64,000 bases of DNA from Jejuia sp047345485 (GCF_047345485.1 NZ_JBLFEN010000001.1:558001-622000); one strand, 5' to 3'; numbered from the stretch's first letter, positions 7,956 through 17,268 are shown. Program-made: numbers and translations. The notes: generated from the sequence alone by a model not told the origin.

Positions 7956-9955
7956 TAATTGAGCAAAGTCATTAGTTCTGATTCAAATCTTTGTATTGGC
8001 AAGTATTGAGACTCTAAATTATCTGCAAAAGGTATAGGCGTTTCAATACTTGCTATTCGTTTAACAGGAGCATCTAAATACTCAAAACAATGTTCCATAA
8101 TTAATGCTGAAATATCACTTGCTACACCTCCAAATAAAGAATCTTCTTGCAAAATAATAGCCTTTCCAGTTTTTTTAACTGAAGTATAAATTGTTTCAAC
8201 ATCTAATGGTTGAAGTGTTCTTAAATCTATAACATCTGCCAAAATATGAGTGTGTTTCTTTAAGGTATCTAATGCCCAATGCACTCCTGCGCCATAACTA
8301 ATAATTGATATCTCATTTCCCTCTCTAATCACACTTGCTTTCCCTAGTGGTAATGTAAAATAAGCTGTGGGTACATCTTGACGTATACGTCTATATAAAC
8401 CTTTATGCTCAAAAAACAGCACAGGGTTAGGATCTGAAATTGCTGTATTTAACAAGCCTTTAGCATCATAAGGAAATGCGGGATATACTACCTTTAAACC
8501 AGGTGTTTTTGTAAACCAAGCCTCGTTAGTTTGCGAATGAAATGGGCCAGCACCAACGCCACCACCACAAGGCATTCGTAGCACCACATCTGCTGCCTGC
8601 CCCCAACGGTAATGAGATTTAGCCAAGTAATTGACTATAGGATTAAAACCAGAAGATGCAAAATCGGCAAATTGCATTTCAACAACACTTTTTAGTCCAG
8701 CAATAGATAAGCCCATTGCTGTTTCTACAATAGCAGATTCACAAATGGGCGTATTACGCACTCTGTCTTTACCAAATTGTGCTACAAAACCATCTGTTAT
8801 TTTAAAAACACCACCGTATTCTGCAATATCTTGCCCCATAATAACAAGATCTTCGTAACGCTCCATACTTTGTTTGAGTCCTTCAGAAATCGCATCAACA
8901 AAGCGCACTTCTTTTAATTTTGAATTTGCTGTAACATGCTCATATTCAAAACTTTTATAAACATCTTTCAACTCATTAGTTAAGGTTGAGTTAATAGAAT
9001 CTTCATTAAAAGCAACCTCTAAATGTTCGCTAATTTCAGTAGTTATCTTATTTAGAATATCAACTTCAAAAGCATCATTTATAACACCTTCCTTTTTTAA
9101 ATACTTATGAAAATTATCAATAGGATCTTTAAGTTCCCAAGTTTCCAATAGATCTTTAGGTACATATTTTGTGCCACTTGCCTCCTCATGACCGCGCATT
9201 CTAAAGGTTTTAAATTCAATTAGAATAGGCCGAGGATTTTTACGAATACTTTTCGCAATGTCTTGTACTTTAGTGTAAACTTCAAGTATATTATTACCAT
9301 CTATAATATGAGATTCCATACCATAACCCAAGCCTCTATCGGCTAAATTTTCACAATTATACTGCTCAGAAGTTGGGGTTGATAAACCATAACCGTTATT
9401 TTCAATACAAAACAAAACAGGTAATTGCCATACGGAAGCTACATTAAGGGCTTCATGAAAATCTCCTTCACTTGTGCCGCCTTCACCTGTAAAAACTGCA
9501 GTAACCTGATTTTTGTTTTTTAATTTTGAAGCAAGTGCAATGCCATCTGCAACACCTAATTGAGGCCCAAGATGAGAAATCATACCAACAATTTTGTAGT
9601 GTTGCGTTCCAAAATGAAACGACCGATCTCTACCCTTAGTAAATCCAGAGGCTTTACCTTGCCACTGGGCAAATAGCCTGTGTAGCGGAACATTTCTAGT
9701 AGTAAATACACCTAAATTACGATGCATTGGTAGTATATATTCTTCGTTGTGTAGCGCCATTGTAACACCCACAGATATAGCCTCCTGCCCGATTCCTGAA
9801 AACCACTTACTTATTTTGCCTTGGCGTAATAGTACCAGCATTTTTTCCTCAACTAAACGAGGTCTTAACATGTTTACATAGAGTTGCTTTAAAATAGCAA
9901 CATCCAAACCTTGAGTATCATATTGAAGAGGTGTCTGTAGTTTTGAGGTTTTCAT
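7952..9955 (-). CDS. Fused alpha/beta E1 of a 2-oxoacid dehydrogenase complex
   Basis: A 667-residue fusion of the two E1 subunits. Residues 1 to about 330 are the alpha part with thiamine-diphosphate binding (FTGEGGTSEGDFHEALN and ENNGYGL). Residues about 345-667 are the beta (transketolase-like) part beginning VRFVDAISEGLKQSMERYEDL and including GQDIAEYGGVF. Such E1 enzymes oxidatively decarboxylate branched-chain 2-oxoacids or pyruvate and pass the acyl group to E2. The arrangement is closest to branched-chain E1, but the substrate is inferred. E2 and E3 are not in the window. A -7 element lies at 9979-9986. Confidence 0.9.
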   Translation of the reverse strand: MKTSKLQTPLQYDTQGLDVAILKQLYVNMLRPRLVEEKMLVLLRQGKISKWFSGIGQEAISVGVTMALHNEEYILPMHRNLGVFTTRNVPLHRLFAQWQGKASGFTKGRDRSFHFGTQHYKIVGMISHLGPQLGVADGIALASKLKNKNQVTAVFTGEGGTSEGDFHEALNVASVWQLPVLFCIENNGYGLSTPTSEQYNCENLADRGLGYGMESHIIDGNNILEVYTKVQDIAKSIRKNPRPILIEFKTFRMRGHEEASGTKYVPKDLLETWELKDPIDNFHKYLKKEGVINDAFEVDILNKITTEISEHLEVAFNEDSINSTLTNELKDVYKSFEYEHVTANSKLKEVRFVDAISEGLKQSMERYEDLVIMGQDIAEYGGVFKITDGFVAQFGKDRVRNTPICESAIVETAMGLSIAGLKSVVEMQFADFASSGFNPIVNYLAKSHYRWGQAADVVLRMPCGGGVGAGPFHSQTNEAWFTKTPGLKVVYPAFPYDAKGLLNTAISDPNPVLFFEHKGLYRRIRQDVPTAYFTLPLGKASVIREGNEISIISYGAGVHWALDTLKKHTHILADVIDLRTLQPLDVETIYTSVKKTGKAIILQEDSLFGGVASDISALIMEHCFEYLDAPVKRIASIETPIPFADNLESQYLPIQRFESELMTLLNY

Positions 9956-9978
9956 AAAAAAAGCACTTAATACACATT

Positions 9979-9986
9979 CAAATATA
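9979..9986 (-). promoter_or_regulatory. Promoter -7 element of the E1 gene
   Basis: Minus-strand TATATTTG matches TAnnTTTG exactly, 24 bases upstream of the E1 start codon. The -33 region is T-rich without a clear TTG. Confidence 0.5.
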
Positions 9987-10040
9987 CCGTAATTAGCTAT
10001 TATTTATTAAAAAATTACATATATTTCAATAAATATTACA

Positions 10041-10061
10041 TTGAATGTTTTTGTACATTTG
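10041..10061 (+). promoter_or_regulatory. Promoter -7 element of the 2OG-Fe(II) oxygenase gene
   Basis: TACATTTG at 10054-10061 matches TAnnTTTG. A TTG at 10041-10043 is too close to be its -33 box. The position of this element shows that the TTG-initiated frame beginning at 10041 is not the real start, since the transcript would begin near 10068. Confidence 0.45.
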
Positions 10062-10088
10062 TTAATATCACCATATAGAAATTACCCT

Positions 10089-11039
10089 ATGAATAGTATA
10101 CCTAGCGTAGATTTACAAGATTTTATTTCAGAAGACCAAAATAGAAAACAAAAATTTGTTAACGCCATTGGAAAAGCATATGAAGACATTGGTTTTGTGG
10201 CACTTAAAGGTCATTTTTTGGATGACACTTTAGTTGATAATCTCTACAGTGAAGTCAAAAACTTCTTTGATTTACCGGTAGCCGTTAAACAGAAATATGA
10301 AATACCTGAAATTGCTGGTCAACGCGGTTATGTATCCTTTGGAAAAGAGAGTGCAAAAGGAAAAAAAGAAGGCGATTTAAAAGAATTTTGGCATTTTGGG
10401 CAATATGTTGATAAAAATGAAAAAGCAAAATACGGCTATCCAGATAACGTTATAGTTGAAGAGTTGCCAAAATTTAATGACATAGGAAAACAAACCTACC
10501 AAATGCTTGAAAAAACAGCTAAGTTTGTTTTAAGAGCCTTGGCATTACATTTAAATTTAGAAGAATGCTATTTTGACAATTATATAAAAAATGGGAATTC
10601 AATTTTAAGGCCTATACATTATCCACCAATTAAAGAAGAACCTAAAGAAGCTGTTAGAGCAGCTGCACATGGCGATATAAACTTAATTACTCTTTTAATG
10701 GGCGCCCAAGGTCGCGGGTTACAAGTAAAAAATAATAAAGGTGAATGGATTGATGCTATTGCCCAACCTAATGAATTAATGATTAATGTTGGCGATATGC
10801 TATCCCGACACACCAATAATAAATTAAAATCTACGGTACACCGTGTGGTAAATCCACCAAAGGAATTATGGGGCACTTCTAGATACTCAATCCCATTTTT
10901 TATGCATCCCATAAGCGACATGAAACTTGATGTTTTAAATAACTGTACTGATAAGGATAACCCAAAACAGTTTGACGATATTACTGCTGGAGATTTTTTA
11001 ACCGAACGTTTAATTGAGTTAGGACTTATAAAAAAATAA
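10089..11039 (+). CDS. Isopenicillin N synthase-family 2OG/Fe(II) dioxygenase
   Basis: A 316-residue non-heme iron oxygenase starting MNSIPSVDLQDF. An N-terminal DIOX_N-type domain (about 5-120) is followed by a double-stranded beta-helix with the iron triad HxD (AAHGDINLITLL, near residue 195) and distal His (STVHRVVNP, near 250), and the 2-oxoglutarate-binding R-x-S (SRYSIPFF). Bacterial members of unknown substrate are common in Bacteroidota. Start choice: ATG at 10089, because the longer frame overlaps the promoter. A gene-less inverted heptamer repeat separates it from the next gene. Confidence 0.9.
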   Translation: MNSIPSVDLQDFISEDQNRKQKFVNAIGKAYEDIGFVALKGHFLDDTLVDNLYSEVKNFFDLPVAVKQKYEIPEIAGQRGYVSFGKESAKGKKEGDLKEFWHFGQYVDKNEKAKYGYPDNVIVEELPKFNDIGKQTYQMLEKTAKFVLRALALHLNLEECYFDNYIKNGNSILRPIHYPPIKEEPKEAVRAAAHGDINLITLLMGAQGRGLQVKNNKGEWIDAIAQPNELMINVGDMLSRHTNNKLKSTVHRVVNPPKELWGTSRYSIPFFMHPISDMKLDVLNNCTDKDNPKQFDDITAGDFLTERLIELGLIKK

Positions 11040-11050
11040 GTTATCAATAG

Positions 11051-11089
11051 CAGTCTTAGTTTTCAGAAAATTACTGATAACTGATACTG
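11051..11089. repeat. Solo inverted heptamer repeat
   Basis: CAGTCTTAGTTTTCAG (11051-11066) is followed after seven bases by CTGATAACTGATACTG (11074-11089). The reverse complement of the second arm matches the first at 13 of 16 positions. AGT/ACT recur at about seven-base spacing. It has the style of the arrays that flank the four-helix-bundle gene at 39495-39845, but with no gene inside. Confidence 0.55.
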
Positions 11090-11113
11090 TGACTAAAACT
11101 GTAAACAAAACAC

Positions 11114-11443
11114 ATGGATTTACAAGACCAATTAAAAAATCTATTTCCAGACCATGAACCTGAAGAAACGGCTAGCGACACCTCTAAAGCTTCAAATATT
11201 TGGATGCAAGACGACCCCATTATTTGCAAGTACGTAAAACGTAAAGGCAAGCCCACAACCATATTAGAAGGTTATACTGGTGCTACTGAAGATTTTAAAA
11301 TTTTGGCTAAAGAGATTAAGAAATCACTTAGCGTTGGCGGTAGTTTTAAAGATGACAAAATCATTATACAAGGCGATTACAGGGATAAAATTATGCAACT
11401 TTTAAAAGATAAAGGTTTTAATGTTAAACGCGTAGGAGGATAA
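11114..11443 (+). CDS. SUI1/eIF1-like translation initiation factor (YciH family)
   Basis: A 109-residue protein. The C-terminal ~75 residues form the SUI1 fold: KGKPTTILEGYTG, then DFKILAKEIKKSLSVGGSFKDDKIIIQGD and ending LKDKGFNVKRVGG. The first ~40 residues are acidic and probably disordered. Bacterial YciH-type proteins are eIF1 homologues thought to act on initiation-complex fidelity. It begins a tight plus-strand set of four genes with gaps of 3, -11 and 0 bases. Confidence 0.9.
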   Translation: MDLQDQLKNLFPDHEPEETASDTSKASNIWMQDDPIICKYVKRKGKPTTILEGYTGATEDFKILAKEIKKSLSVGGSFKDDKIIIQGDYRDKIMQLLKDKGFNVKRVGG

Positions 11444-11446
11444 TCC

Positions 11447-12388
11447 ATGGATAAAATACTGCATATTACTAGTGGTGGAGTACTAACAGCATATTTGAAA
11501 GAATTGCAAATTGAAGGGGAAATAGTAACATGGCAGGAAATGCTTTGTGAAGGCCCAACTCTTGAAATTGTTCATTCTGAAGCATTAATTACAGAAAGAA
11601 GTAAATTTCTAAATGAATTTTATGATGTAGAGCTTGATTTGAAAAAAATTGATTTTGCGTTGTCTCAATTAGATAACGCTAATGATCGCTATGATGAAGT
11701 TGTGCTTTGGTTTGAATATGATTTGTTTTGCCATATAAATATGCTAGCAGTACTAAACTTATTAAGACAAAAAGATATAAGTTTACCAACATATTTAGTA
11801 TGTAGCGGTAGAGTTTCAGGGAGTAATGAATTAAAAGGGTTAGCAGAACTAAGTTCTGGACAACTTATGGCGCATTACAAAAATAAGGTAAGGTTAACTG
11901 ATGACGATTTAGAATTAGCCACTACACTTTGGAATATTTACTGCGGTATAGACCATAATCTTTTTAAACCCTATATCGTAAAAACCTCTTCGTTTAAATA
12001 CATGAATAATTGCTTAAAAGCACATCTAGAGCGGTTTCCAGATTCTGAAACTGGATTAAATCTTTTAGAAACAAACATCATTAAAATTATTAAAGAAAAT
12101 GATATAAAATCTAAGCATCATCTATTAGGTTATGCACTAAATTATCAAGGATTTTATGGATTTGGAGATTTACAATTAAATCGCATTATAGAAGATTTAT
12201 CGCCTTTTTATACCGTTTCAGAAGATGGTATAACGCTTAACAGACAGGGACATATAATTAGTTCAGGAAAGCGTAATGCGTTAAAAAAACTTAAAAGTAA
12301 CATGGTATATGGTGGTATTAAAAAGTACAACTTTCAGTTTAGCAAAACTGAAAACAAACTTATAACCTCTCCTCTATATGTCGATTAA
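11447..12388 (+). CDS. DUF1835 domain protein
   Basis: A 313-residue cytoplasmic protein beginning ILHITSGGVLTAYLKELQIEGEI, the hallmark of DUF1835. Conserved features include WQEMLCEGPT (about residues 23-32) and WFEYDLFCHINMLAVLNLL near residue 90. No catalytic role is established for this family. It starts 3 bases after the SUI1-like gene and its last 11 bases overlap the phosphorylase gene, so the three are almost certainly co-translated. Confidence 0.8.
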   Translation: MDKILHITSGGVLTAYLKELQIEGEIVTWQEMLCEGPTLEIVHSEALITERSKFLNEFYDVELDLKKIDFALSQLDNANDRYDEVVLWFEYDLFCHINMLAVLNLLRQKDISLPTYLVCSGRVSGSNELKGLAELSSGQLMAHYKNKVRLTDDDLELATTLWNIYCGIDHNLFKPYIVKTSSFKYMNNCLKAHLERFPDSETGLNLLETNIIKIIKENDIKSKHHLLGYALNYQGFYGFGDLQLNRIIEDLSPFYTVSEDGITLNRQGHIISSGKRNALKKLKSNMVYGGIKKYNFQFSKTENKLITSPLYVD

Positions 12389-13241
12389 AGAATCAGAACT
12401 TATTTTAAATCCAGATGGTAGTATTTATCATCTTAATTTAAAACCTGAGCATATTGCTGATACTGTTGTTTTTGTTGGAGACCAAGACCGTGTAGCATTA
12501 GTAACAAAACATTTTGATAGCATAGAGTTTGAAACTCAAAAACGTGAATTTAAAACCATAACTGGAACTTTAAAAGGTAAGAGGATTTCAGTAATATCAA
12601 CAGGTATTGGCACTGATAATATAGATATTGTTTTAAATGAACTAGACGCTTTGGTAAATATTGATTTTAAAACTAGAACAATTAAGTCAAAATTAAAATC
12701 GTTAAACCTTATTAGGATTGGTACCTCTGGAGCGTTACAACCCGACATACCAATAGATTCATTCTTAATTAGTGCTTACGGTTTAGATATTAGTGGTATG
12801 CTGCACGCTTATCAAACTCAAAATATTTCAAATCCTAAAATGGAAGCTGCATTTATAACTCATACAAATTGGGATACTAACAAAGCTAAACCTTTAATTA
12901 TAGAAGGTTCTACAGCATTGATTTCAAAATTTGAAAGCTCCAACACCATTAAAGGAGTTACAGCTACCGCAAATGGATTTTATGGGCCTCAAGGTCGCGT
13001 TTTAAGGTTAAAATTAAACGATGTAAACCTTAACAATAAAATGGATAATTTTACCTTTGCAAATACAAAAATTACCAATTTGGAGATGGAAACTGCTGGT
13101 ATTTATGGATTAGCAAAACTATTGGGTCATCATACAATTTCTTTAAATGCCATAATAGCCAACAGAGCACATGGTACTTTTAGTAAAAACCCACTTCAAA
13201 CTATAGAAAATTTAATTACATATACTTTAGATAGAATTTAA
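12378..13241 (+). CDS. Nucleoside phosphorylase (uridine phosphorylase-like)
   Basis: A 287-residue member of the nucleoside phosphorylase/PNP-UDP superfamily. It shows VVFVGDQDRVALVTKHFD near residues 30-47, STGIGTDNIDIVLNEL (phosphate/ribose site) near 75-90, IRIGTSGALQPD near 113 and NLEMETAGIYGLAKLLG near 233. Such enzymes split nucleosides with phosphate to a base and ribose 1-phosphate in salvage. Uridine is the likely but unproven substrate. The start overlaps the preceding gene by 11 bases, and the stop directly abuts the next gene's ATG. Confidence 0.88.
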   Translation: MSIKESELILNPDGSIYHLNLKPEHIADTVVFVGDQDRVALVTKHFDSIEFETQKREFKTITGTLKGKRISVISTGIGTDNIDIVLNELDALVNIDFKTRTIKSKLKSLNLIRIGTSGALQPDIPIDSFLISAYGLDISGMLHAYQTQNISNPKMEAAFITHTNWDTNKAKPLIIEGSTALISKFESSNTIKGVTATANGFYGPQGRVLRLKLNDVNLNNKMDNFTFANTKITNLEMETAGIYGLAKLLGHHTISLNAIIANRAHGTFSKNPLQTIENLITYTLDRI

Positions 13242-14096
13242 ATGAATAACGTAAATATTGGCGGTGTACCAGAACATTTTAACCTAGCATGGTATTTAAC
13301 ACTAAAAAACGGCGAATATAAAGATGAAAACATCAATTTAAGATGGCATGACTATTACGGGGGCACAGGCGCTATGTGTAAAGGGCTTCGTAATGGTGAC
13401 ATAGATATTGCTGTAATTTTAACGGAAGGTATAATTAAAGACATTATAGCTGGAAACCCAAGTAAAATTGTGCAAACTTTTGTAGAAACACCACTTATTT
13501 GGGGTGTACATGTAGCACACGATTCTAAATACAAAACCAATCAAGATATAAGAGGTACTAAAGCTGCTATTAGCAGATATGGCTCTGGCTCTCACCTTAT
13601 GGCTTATATAAATGCAGAAAATAATAGTTGGGATTTAGATAAAGACTTAGATTTTGAAGTTATTAAAAACTTAGACGGTGCTGTTAAAGGCTTATCTAAT
13701 GGAGATGCTGATTATTTTCTTTGGGAAAAATATACCACTAAACCTATTGTGGATGATGGTGTTTTTAGACGTATTAGCGATTGCCCTTCGCCATGGCCAT
13801 GTTTTGTTATAGCTGTTAGAGAAGATTTTATTAAAAATCACAACGAAGATTTAACAACAATTCTCAACATTATTAACAATACAACTGTCGATTTTAAGGA
13901 CATTCCAAGTATTGATAGAATGATAGCTAACCGATATGAGCAGCAACTAGAAGATGTACAAGATTGGTTGGCTATTACTGAATGGTCTCAAGAATTAATT
14001 GATAAACCTACCGTTATGAATGTTCAAAAAAAATTAAAAACTCTAGATATTATACCTAAAATTGTTGATTATCAATTTTTAACTCATACACTCTAA
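13242..14096 (+). CDS. Periplasmic-binding-protein-like protein without signal peptide (NMT1/ThiY/Ca3427-like)
   Basis: A 284-residue type II solute-binding fold: MNNVNIGGVPEHFNLAWYLT at the start, YYGGTGAMCKGLRNGDIDIAVILTEG near residues 37-62 and KAAISRYGSGSHLMAYI near 104-120. It resembles NMT1/ThiY-type binding proteins and the Ca3427 group. There is no signal peptide or lipobox and no ABC permease or ATPase nearby, so it is likely a cytoplasmic ligand-binding protein or enzyme rather than a transporter part. It directly abuts the nucleoside phosphorylase gene, which hints at a nucleobase or pyrimidine-like ligand. Confidence 0.82.
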   Translation: MNNVNIGGVPEHFNLAWYLTLKNGEYKDENINLRWHDYYGGTGAMCKGLRNGDIDIAVILTEGIIKDIIAGNPSKIVQTFVETPLIWGVHVAHDSKYKTNQDIRGTKAAISRYGSGSHLMAYINAENNSWDLDKDLDFEVIKNLDGAVKGLSNGDADYFLWEKYTTKPIVDDGVFRRISDCPSPWPCFVIAVREDFIKNHNEDLTTILNIINNTTVDFKDIPSIDRMIANRYEQQLEDVQDWLAITEWSQELIDKPTVMNVQKKLKTLDIIPKIVDYQFLTHTL

Positions 14097-14136
14097 AACT
14101 AATTAGAGCATTATAAACTAGTGTTAATTAATTATA

Positions 14137-14163
14137 TTGAATACATCCATATATATATTTTTG
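14137..14163 (+). promoter_or_regulatory. Promoter of the TlpA-like lipoprotein gene
   Basis: TTG at 14137-14139, a 16-base spacer, then TATTTTTG at 14156-14163, a full -7 match with a slightly short spacer. The ATG follows at 14186. Confidence 0.55.
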
Positions 14164-14185
14164 TAAAAAAATTTAAAGTTTAAAA

Positions 14186-15562
14186 ATGAAAAAAGTTATA
14201 CTAATTTTAGGATTAATAATATGTTTTTCTTGTGATAAGAAAGAAGAAGACAAGGTAGATTATGCTATTGTATCTGGAACTATTGCTAATAAAACTGGCG
14301 TAGTCACCATTAATAGTTTTGATAGAACTTTTAGTGAACCACTTGAGTTTTCATCAGATGGCAGTTTTGTTGATACCCTTAGTACAGACAAAAACTCTTA
14401 TGTGATTTTTGATGGTACCAACCCTGTATTTATACATGTACAACCAGGATATAATTTTAACGTATCTTATGATGTAAAAGACTTTGAAAATACACTTAAA
14501 TTTTCAGGTAATGGTGCTGATGTAAATACATATTTATTAGAAAAAAATAAAAATGAAAAAGCGTTATTAGGTAATCGTTTTGAAACCTATAAACTTGATG
14601 AAACTGCTTATAAAACAAAATTCAAAGCTATAAAAGCATCAAGTGATAGTTTATTGGAAACATTTAAAACTATACCGGATAATTTTAAAACTCTAGAAAA
14701 AAGAGACTTAAACTATAATTATCTTGCACGACTAAACGAATACGAAGCTTACCGTAGATATGTTACTAAAGATAACAGTTTTACAGCATCTGATGATTTT
14801 TTAAAAGAATTAAAGGACTTTGATTATCTAATTGAAGAAGATTATTTTTTCTCTGAAAACTACAAAATGCTAGTGACTAGTCATTTTAGAAAAGAAGCAG
14901 AAAAATTAGCTAAAAAAGATGCTATTGCTATTGATATCGCTTTTCTAAAAACCATGAGTAAAATACCAAATGAAAACATAAAGAATAATTTGCTCTTCGT
15001 TTTTGCTAGTAATGGTATTAGTCATTCAAAAGATATTGAAACCTTTTATAAATTATATTCTGAAAATTCAACCAATAAAGAAAATGATGCTTTAGTAAAA
15101 GTACAATACGAAAAACTTACAGCATTATCAAAAGGAAAACCATCCCCTGTATTTGTAAACTATAGAAATCATTCTGGAGGTACAACCTCTTCTGAAAATT
15201 TAAAAGGAAAGTACACCTATATTGATGTTTGGGCTACATGGTGTGGCCCATGTATTAAAGAAATTCCGTCATTAAAAAAAATCGAAAAGGAATTTCATAA
15301 TAACAACATTCAATTTGTTAGTATTTCTATTGATAAAGAAAAAGATTTTAATAAATGGCAAACTATGGTAAATACCAAAGCATTAGGTGGCATTCAATTA
15401 TTTGCTGATAGCGATTGGAGTTCTAAATTTGTTAAAGACTACCAAATACAAGGCATACCGCGATTTATATTAATTGATCCAAATGGTAACATAGTAAATG
15501 CGAATGCGCCTAGACCATCAGATCCTGCATTAACAGATTTATTTAAAAAATTAAATATCTAA
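14186..15562 (+). CDS. TlpA/ResA-like thioredoxin lipoprotein with DUF4369-like N-terminus
   Basis: A 458-residue protein with a lipoprotein-type signal ending at Cys16 (LIICFSC), a DUF4369-like N-terminal beta domain (about 25-130), a helical middle and a C-terminal thioredoxin domain (about 315-458). The active site WATWCGPC lies near residue 350 and the cis-Pro segment QIQGIPRFILID near 427. It is expected to be a membrane-anchored periplasmic disulfide reductase, as in cytochrome c maturation or protein repair. It has its own promoter and ends at a bidirectional terminator. Confidence 0.9.
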   Translation: MKKVILILGLIICFSCDKKEEDKVDYAIVSGTIANKTGVVTINSFDRTFSEPLEFSSDGSFVDTLSTDKNSYVIFDGTNPVFIHVQPGYNFNVSYDVKDFENTLKFSGNGADVNTYLLEKNKNEKALLGNRFETYKLDETAYKTKFKAIKASSDSLLETFKTIPDNFKTLEKRDLNYNYLARLNEYEAYRRYVTKDNSFTASDDFLKELKDFDYLIEEDYFFSENYKMLVTSHFRKEAEKLAKKDAIAIDIAFLKTMSKIPNENIKNNLLFVFASNGISHSKDIETFYKLYSENSTNKENDALVKVQYEKLTALSKGKPSPVFVNYRNHSGGTTSSENLKGKYTYIDVWATWCGPCIKEIPSLKKIEKEFHNNNIQFVSISIDKEKDFNKWQTMVNTKALGGIQLFADSDWSSKFVKDYQIQGIPRFILIDPNGNIVNANAPRPSDPALTDLFKKLNI

Positions 15563-15586
15563 ACAATACGATATTACTTCAAAAAA

Positions 15587-15612
15587 AAGCCACAAATTTG
15601 CGGCTTCTTTTA
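15587..15612. terminator. Bidirectional terminator
   Basis: AAGCC (15587-15591) pairs with GGCTT (15602-15606), with a mismatch and two more pairs inside and an A-tract and T-tract on either side. It separates two convergent genes that end at 15562 and 15613. Confidence 0.65.
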
Positions 15613-17172
15613 TTATTTTTCTTGTGCTTGCTCAGTGTCTTGCTGCTGTGGTGGTTGCTCTGGTTGTTTAAACAAATCGATAAAAGCTTCACCTAAATAC
15701 TCAATAACATGGCTAGCAATGAGGCTTTGATACCCAAAATCTTCTACTGCAATATCTGCTGATTTCCCATGTAAATACACACCAAAAATAGCAGCCACAG
15801 AATGATGATACCCTTGTGATATTAACCCTGTAACAATACCCGTTAACACATCTCCACTGCCTGCGGTAGCTAATCCAGGATTTCCTGTGGTGTTTACAAA
15901 TAGTTTCTCATTAAAAACAGTTATGGTATTTGCGCCTTTTATCACTAAAATAATAGAATATTTTTTTGAGAAAGCTTTAGCTTTTTTTAGTTTTTCAAAA
16001 TCATCTTTCCAAGCTCCAACCAAACGTTCCAACTCTTTAGGGTGTGGTGTTAAAACAGAAAACTCGGGTAGTAATTTTAAAAGTGCTTTCTTTTTTGCGA
16101 GTATGTTTAAGCCATCAGCATCAATTACAAGTGGTAGTTTATTTGTTTTTAAAAATGCTTCAAAAGCGGTAACAGTCTTAGCATCTGTACCAACACCTAT
16201 ACCAAAACCAATTACTGTTGGCTCTATTTCAAAATTAATGGTTGTAATTTTCTCTTCATTAGGGTCTGTAATTACCATAGCTTCTGGAAACGATGCTTGT
16301 AATGGCACGTACCCGCACTTAGGCACGTAAGCTGATACCAAACCAGCTCCTACTGATAATGCTGCCCTACTAGCTAAGGTTACTGCACCAATTTTACCAT
16401 AACTTCCTCCTATTATTAACGCATGACCAAACTGTCCTTTATGCGAAAATTTTTCACGAGGCATATAATTTGGTAATACTTCGTGCTTGCCTATAAGTTC
16501 AGCTTCGGTTTCTGTGGTATATAAATACTCAGGATCTAAACCTATATCTAAAATTTCCCATTGTACTGTATACTTTGCAGTTTCTGGTAAAAAAAACACC
16601 AGCTTAGGAGAGGCAAAACTTAATGTAAAACCTGCGTAAACCACTGCCTCTTTATCTTCTACAGGCTTATCAGTATAAAGCCCTGAAGGAATATCAACAG
16701 ACATTGTAAACGCTTTACTTACTTTAAAATGCTGAAATAATTTTTTTACCCAATTGTCAACAGGTCTATTTAATCCTATACCAAAAACGGCATCTACAAT
16801 TATATCGTTAGCATGTATTTCTGGAAAATCTTCGGTACATTTTAAAAGCGTTGGCCATTTTTTAGTGGTATTTTTTATACGATCATAATTAATCAAAAAA
16901 TCTTTTGATCTTTTATCACTGTAATTAATAATATAAGTATAAACATTATACCCATGAGTAATTAAATGGCGTGCTAACACTAAACCATCACCACCATTAT
17001 TACCAATGCCACAAAACACATGTATGGGCACTTGTGCACCTTGCATACGCATATGCATCCAATTAAAAATTTGAGTACCTGCGCGCTCCATCAATTCTGT
17101 AGAAGTAATGTTTTGACGTTCTGCCGTTAGTGCATCACCTGAATATATCTGCGCTTTAGAAAATATCTTCAT
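15613..17172 (-). CDS. nnr: Bifunctional NAD(P)HX epimerase/dehydratase
   Basis: A 519-residue fusion. Residues 1 to about 215 form the YjeF_N epimerase (HVFCGIGNNGGDGLVLARHL near 50-70, DIIVDAVFGIGLNRPV near 122-137). Residues about 230-495 form the ribokinase-like ADP-dependent dehydratase (GSYGKIGAVTLASRAALSVG, VLTPHPKELERL, and the anion-hole motif TAGSGDVLTGIVTGL at 436-450). Together they repair hydrated NADH/NADPH. The last ~20 residues are Gln/Pro/Glu-rich and probably disordered, an addition not needed for catalysis. It is divergent from the thr operon. Confidence 0.93.
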   Translation of the reverse strand: MKIFSKAQIYSGDALTAERQNITSTELMERAGTQIFNWMHMRMQGAQVPIHVFCGIGNNGGDGLVLARHLITHGYNVYTYIINYSDKRSKDFLINYDRIKNTTKKWPTLLKCTEDFPEIHANDIIVDAVFGIGLNRPVDNWVKKLFQHFKVSKAFTMSVDIPSGLYTDKPVEDKEAVVYAGFTLSFASPKLVFFLPETAKYTVQWEILDIGLDPEYLYTTETEAELIGKHEVLPNYMPREKFSHKGQFGHALIIGGSYGKIGAVTLASRAALSVGAGLVSAYVPKCGYVPLQASFPEAMVITDPNEEKITTINFEIEPTVIGFGIGVGTDAKTVTAFEAFLKTNKLPLVIDADGLNILAKKKALLKLLPEFSVLTPHPKELERLVGAWKDDFEKLKKAKAFSKKYSIILVIKGANTITVFNEKLFVNTTGNPGLATAGSGDVLTGIVTGLISQGYHHSVAAIFGVYLHGKSADIAVEDFGYQSLIASHVIEYLGEAFIDLFKQPEQPPQQQDTEQAQEK

Positions 17173-17268
17173 AAATCTGTATTATTGATTTTTCAATTCT
17201 TAAGGGTATTAGTCGTTTTTTTTAAACGAATTTTTACCGTTGATAAGAATATTGTAAAAAAATAGTTT

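Noticed and set aside
10041..10088. TTG-initiated extension of the 2OG-Fe oxygenase
   Set aside because: It contains the TACATTTG promoter element, so it would not be transcribed as coding. The ATG at 10089 fits the family start.
10619..11047. 142-codon minus-strand frame opposite the oxygenase gene
   Set aside because: It is a shadow of a well-supported gene, with no family, no promoter and Cys/Ser-rich composition.
15887..16330. 147-codon plus-strand frame opposite nnr
   Set aside because: It is a shadow frame over conserved kinase motifs on the other strand.
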